Shown here: one piece after another, positions 62,401-64,000 of the stretch
Layout: every line of letters begins with the position of its first letter
Position numbering within the stretch: position 1 is the stretch's first letter
Source of the DNA: Amblyomma americanum
Taxonomy: Eukaryota; Arthropoda; Arachnida; Ixodida; Ixodidae
DNA: 64,000 bases
Direction of reading: 5' to 3'
NCBI RefSeq assembly: GCF_052857255.1
Contig: NW_027526503.1
Span: forward strand, 62,001-126,000
Notes under the pieces: generated by a model
The model's input: only the letters and a program-made list of their open reading frames with translations
Databases searched by the model: none
What the model was told of the DNA's origin: nothing
Translations under genes and position numbers: made by a program

Positions 62401-64000
62401 TTTAGCTCGTTTCGGTCTAAAACAGCTTGTTTCGTTGTATAAATCAAGAATACATGCTTTTGGCGCTGTTATAAGAGAAAAAGTTTTGACGCGTATTAGG
62501 GAGACTTGTAAAACCGATGTGTTGTGATTTAGCTCGTTTCGGTCTATAACAGCTTGTTTCGTTGTATTAAGCACGAATACATGCTTTTTGCGCAGTTATA
62601 AGAGAAAACGTTTTGACGCGTATCACATGCACACTTGTAAAACCGATATGTTCAGATCTAGCTCGTTTTGGTCTGAAACAGCTTGTTTCGTTGTATTAAG
62701 CACGAATACATGCTTTTTGCGCAGTTATAAGAGAAAACGTTTTGACGCGTATCACGTGGATACTTGTAAAACCGATGTGTTCAGATATAGCTCCTTTTGG
62801 TATAAAACAGCTTATTTCGTTGTTTTAAGCACGAATACATGCTTTTCGCGCAGTTATAGAAGGAAAAGTTTTGACGCGTATTAGAGACTTGTAAAACCGA
62901 TGTGTTGTGATTTAGCTCGTTTCGGTCTAAAACAGCTTGTTTCGTTGTTTTAAGCACGAATACATGCTTTTCGCGCAGTTATAGAAAAAGTTTTGACGCG
63001 TATTAGAGAGACTTGTAAAACCGATGTGTTGTGATTTAGCTCGTTTCTGTCTAAAACAGCTTGTTTCGTTGTATTAAGCACGAATACATGCTTTTTGCGC
63101 AGTTATAAGAGAAAACGTTCTGACGCGTATCACATGCACACTTGTAAAACCGATATGTTCAGATCTAGCTCGTTTTGGTCTAAAACAGCTTGTTTCGTTG
63201 TATTAAGCACGAATACATGCTTTTCGCGCAGTTATAAGAGAAAAAGTTTTGACGCGTATCAGAGGAAAACTTGTAAAACTCATGTGTTTTGATTTAGCTC
63301 GTTTCGGTCTAAAACAGCTTGTTTCGTTGTTTTAAGCACGAATACATGCTTTTCTCGCAGTTATAAGAGAAAAAGTTTTGACGTTTATCAGAGGAACACT
63401 CGTAAAACCAATGTGTTGCGATTTAGCTCGTTTCGGTCTAAAACAGCTTGTTTCGTTGGATTCATCACGAATACATGCTTTTCGCGCAGTTATACAAGAA
63501 AAAGTTTTGACGCTTATTAGAGGGACCCTTGTAAAACCGATTTGTTCAGATTTAGCTCATCTCGGTCTAAAACAGTTTGTTTCGTTGTTTTAAGCACGAA
63601 TACATGCTTTTCGCGCTGTTAAAGAGAAAAAGTTTTGACGCGTATCAGAGGAACACTTGTAAAACCGATGTGCTGTGATTTAGCTCGTTTCGGACTAAAA
63701 CAGCTTGTTTCGTTGTATTAAGCACGAATACATGCTTTTCGCGCATTTATAAGAGAAAAAGTTTTGACGCGTATCAGAGGAGAACTTGTAAAACCGATGT
63801 GTTGTGATTTAGCTCGTTTCTGTCTAAAACAGCTCTTTTCGTTGTATTAAGCACGAATACATGCTTTTTGCGGAGTTATAAGAGAAAACGTTTTGACGCG
63901 TATCACATGCACACTTGTAAAACCGATATGTTCAGATCTAGCTCGTTTTGGTTTAAAACAGCTTGTTTCGTTGTATTAAGCACGAATACATGCTTTTCGC
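56440..64000 (-). repeat. Satellite array, inverted arm, distal segment
   Basis: About 59 inverted ~129-bp monomers running to the window end. The first ~170 bp match the 3' flank of LINE copy 1. From about 56,612 the sequence instead matches the region from about 45,950 onward (TATTAGAGGAAAACTTG, then CTCGTAAAACCAATG, then GGATTCATCACG), so the array re-enters an older order of monomers after the LINE-bearing duplication. Monomers with CACATGCACAC cassettes recur at about 58.5, 59.8, 60.3, 61.5, 62.6, 63.1 and 63.9 kb, a loose four- and nine-monomer periodicity. No gene is visible. Confidence 0.94.

Noticed and set aside
1..64000. CENP-B box in the satellite monomer
   Set aside because: The TTCG in ATTCGTGCTTAATACAACG is not followed by the required A and CGGG spacing. 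No match to the box was seen in the consensus monomer.

Overview
The window is almost entirely tandem satellite DNA of a eukaryotic chromosome. It is interrupted only by two full-length copies of one non-LTR retrotransposon (LINE) of the RTE clade. There are no ordinary host genes and no bacterial features. The organism is most likely an arthropod. The LINE's protein style and its tRNA-like, SINE-type head make me think of a hard tick, but that is inference and I cannot confirm a species.

Layout: (1) positions 1-45,884 hold about 355 head-to-tail monomers of about 129 bp in one orientation. They are arranged in many multi-monomer (higher-order) blocks that have themselves been duplicated. (2) At about 45,884 the array flips orientation through a 3-bp microhomology, and from there to 64,000 all monomers are inverted (about 90 monomers). 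(3) The inverted arm contains LINE copy 1 (48,621-51,818) and LINE copy 2 (53,242-56,439), both on the + strand. They sit at exactly the same position in the monomer with the same 12-bp target-site duplication. The two LINEs and their flanking monomers form a tandem duplication with a period of about 4.62 kb, so one insertion was later amplified together with the satellite.

Copy 2 has one uninterrupted 1,005-codon ORF (apurinic-type endonuclease, reverse transcriptase, C-terminal basic/aromatic domain) and looks coding-competent. Copy 1 is a pseudogene: the ATG is replaced by GTG, one base is lost near codon 526, and a TGA lies in the reverse transcriptase domain. Both copies begin with a tRNA-like segment carrying RNA polymerase III A and B boxes, then an A-run, then a very short upstream ORF whose stop overlaps the main start as ATGA in copy 2. 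Both end in a (TGA)n tail directly after a minimal 3' UTR.

The many short open frames inside the satellite exist because the 129-bp period equals 43 codons. I do not regard them as genes. The most notable points are the tRNA-headed RTE element, its capture into the satellite's higher-order amplification, a one-monomer conversion-like patch between the two 4.62-kb units, and the inversion junction. Block boundaries were read by eye and are approximate to within about half a monomer unless stated.
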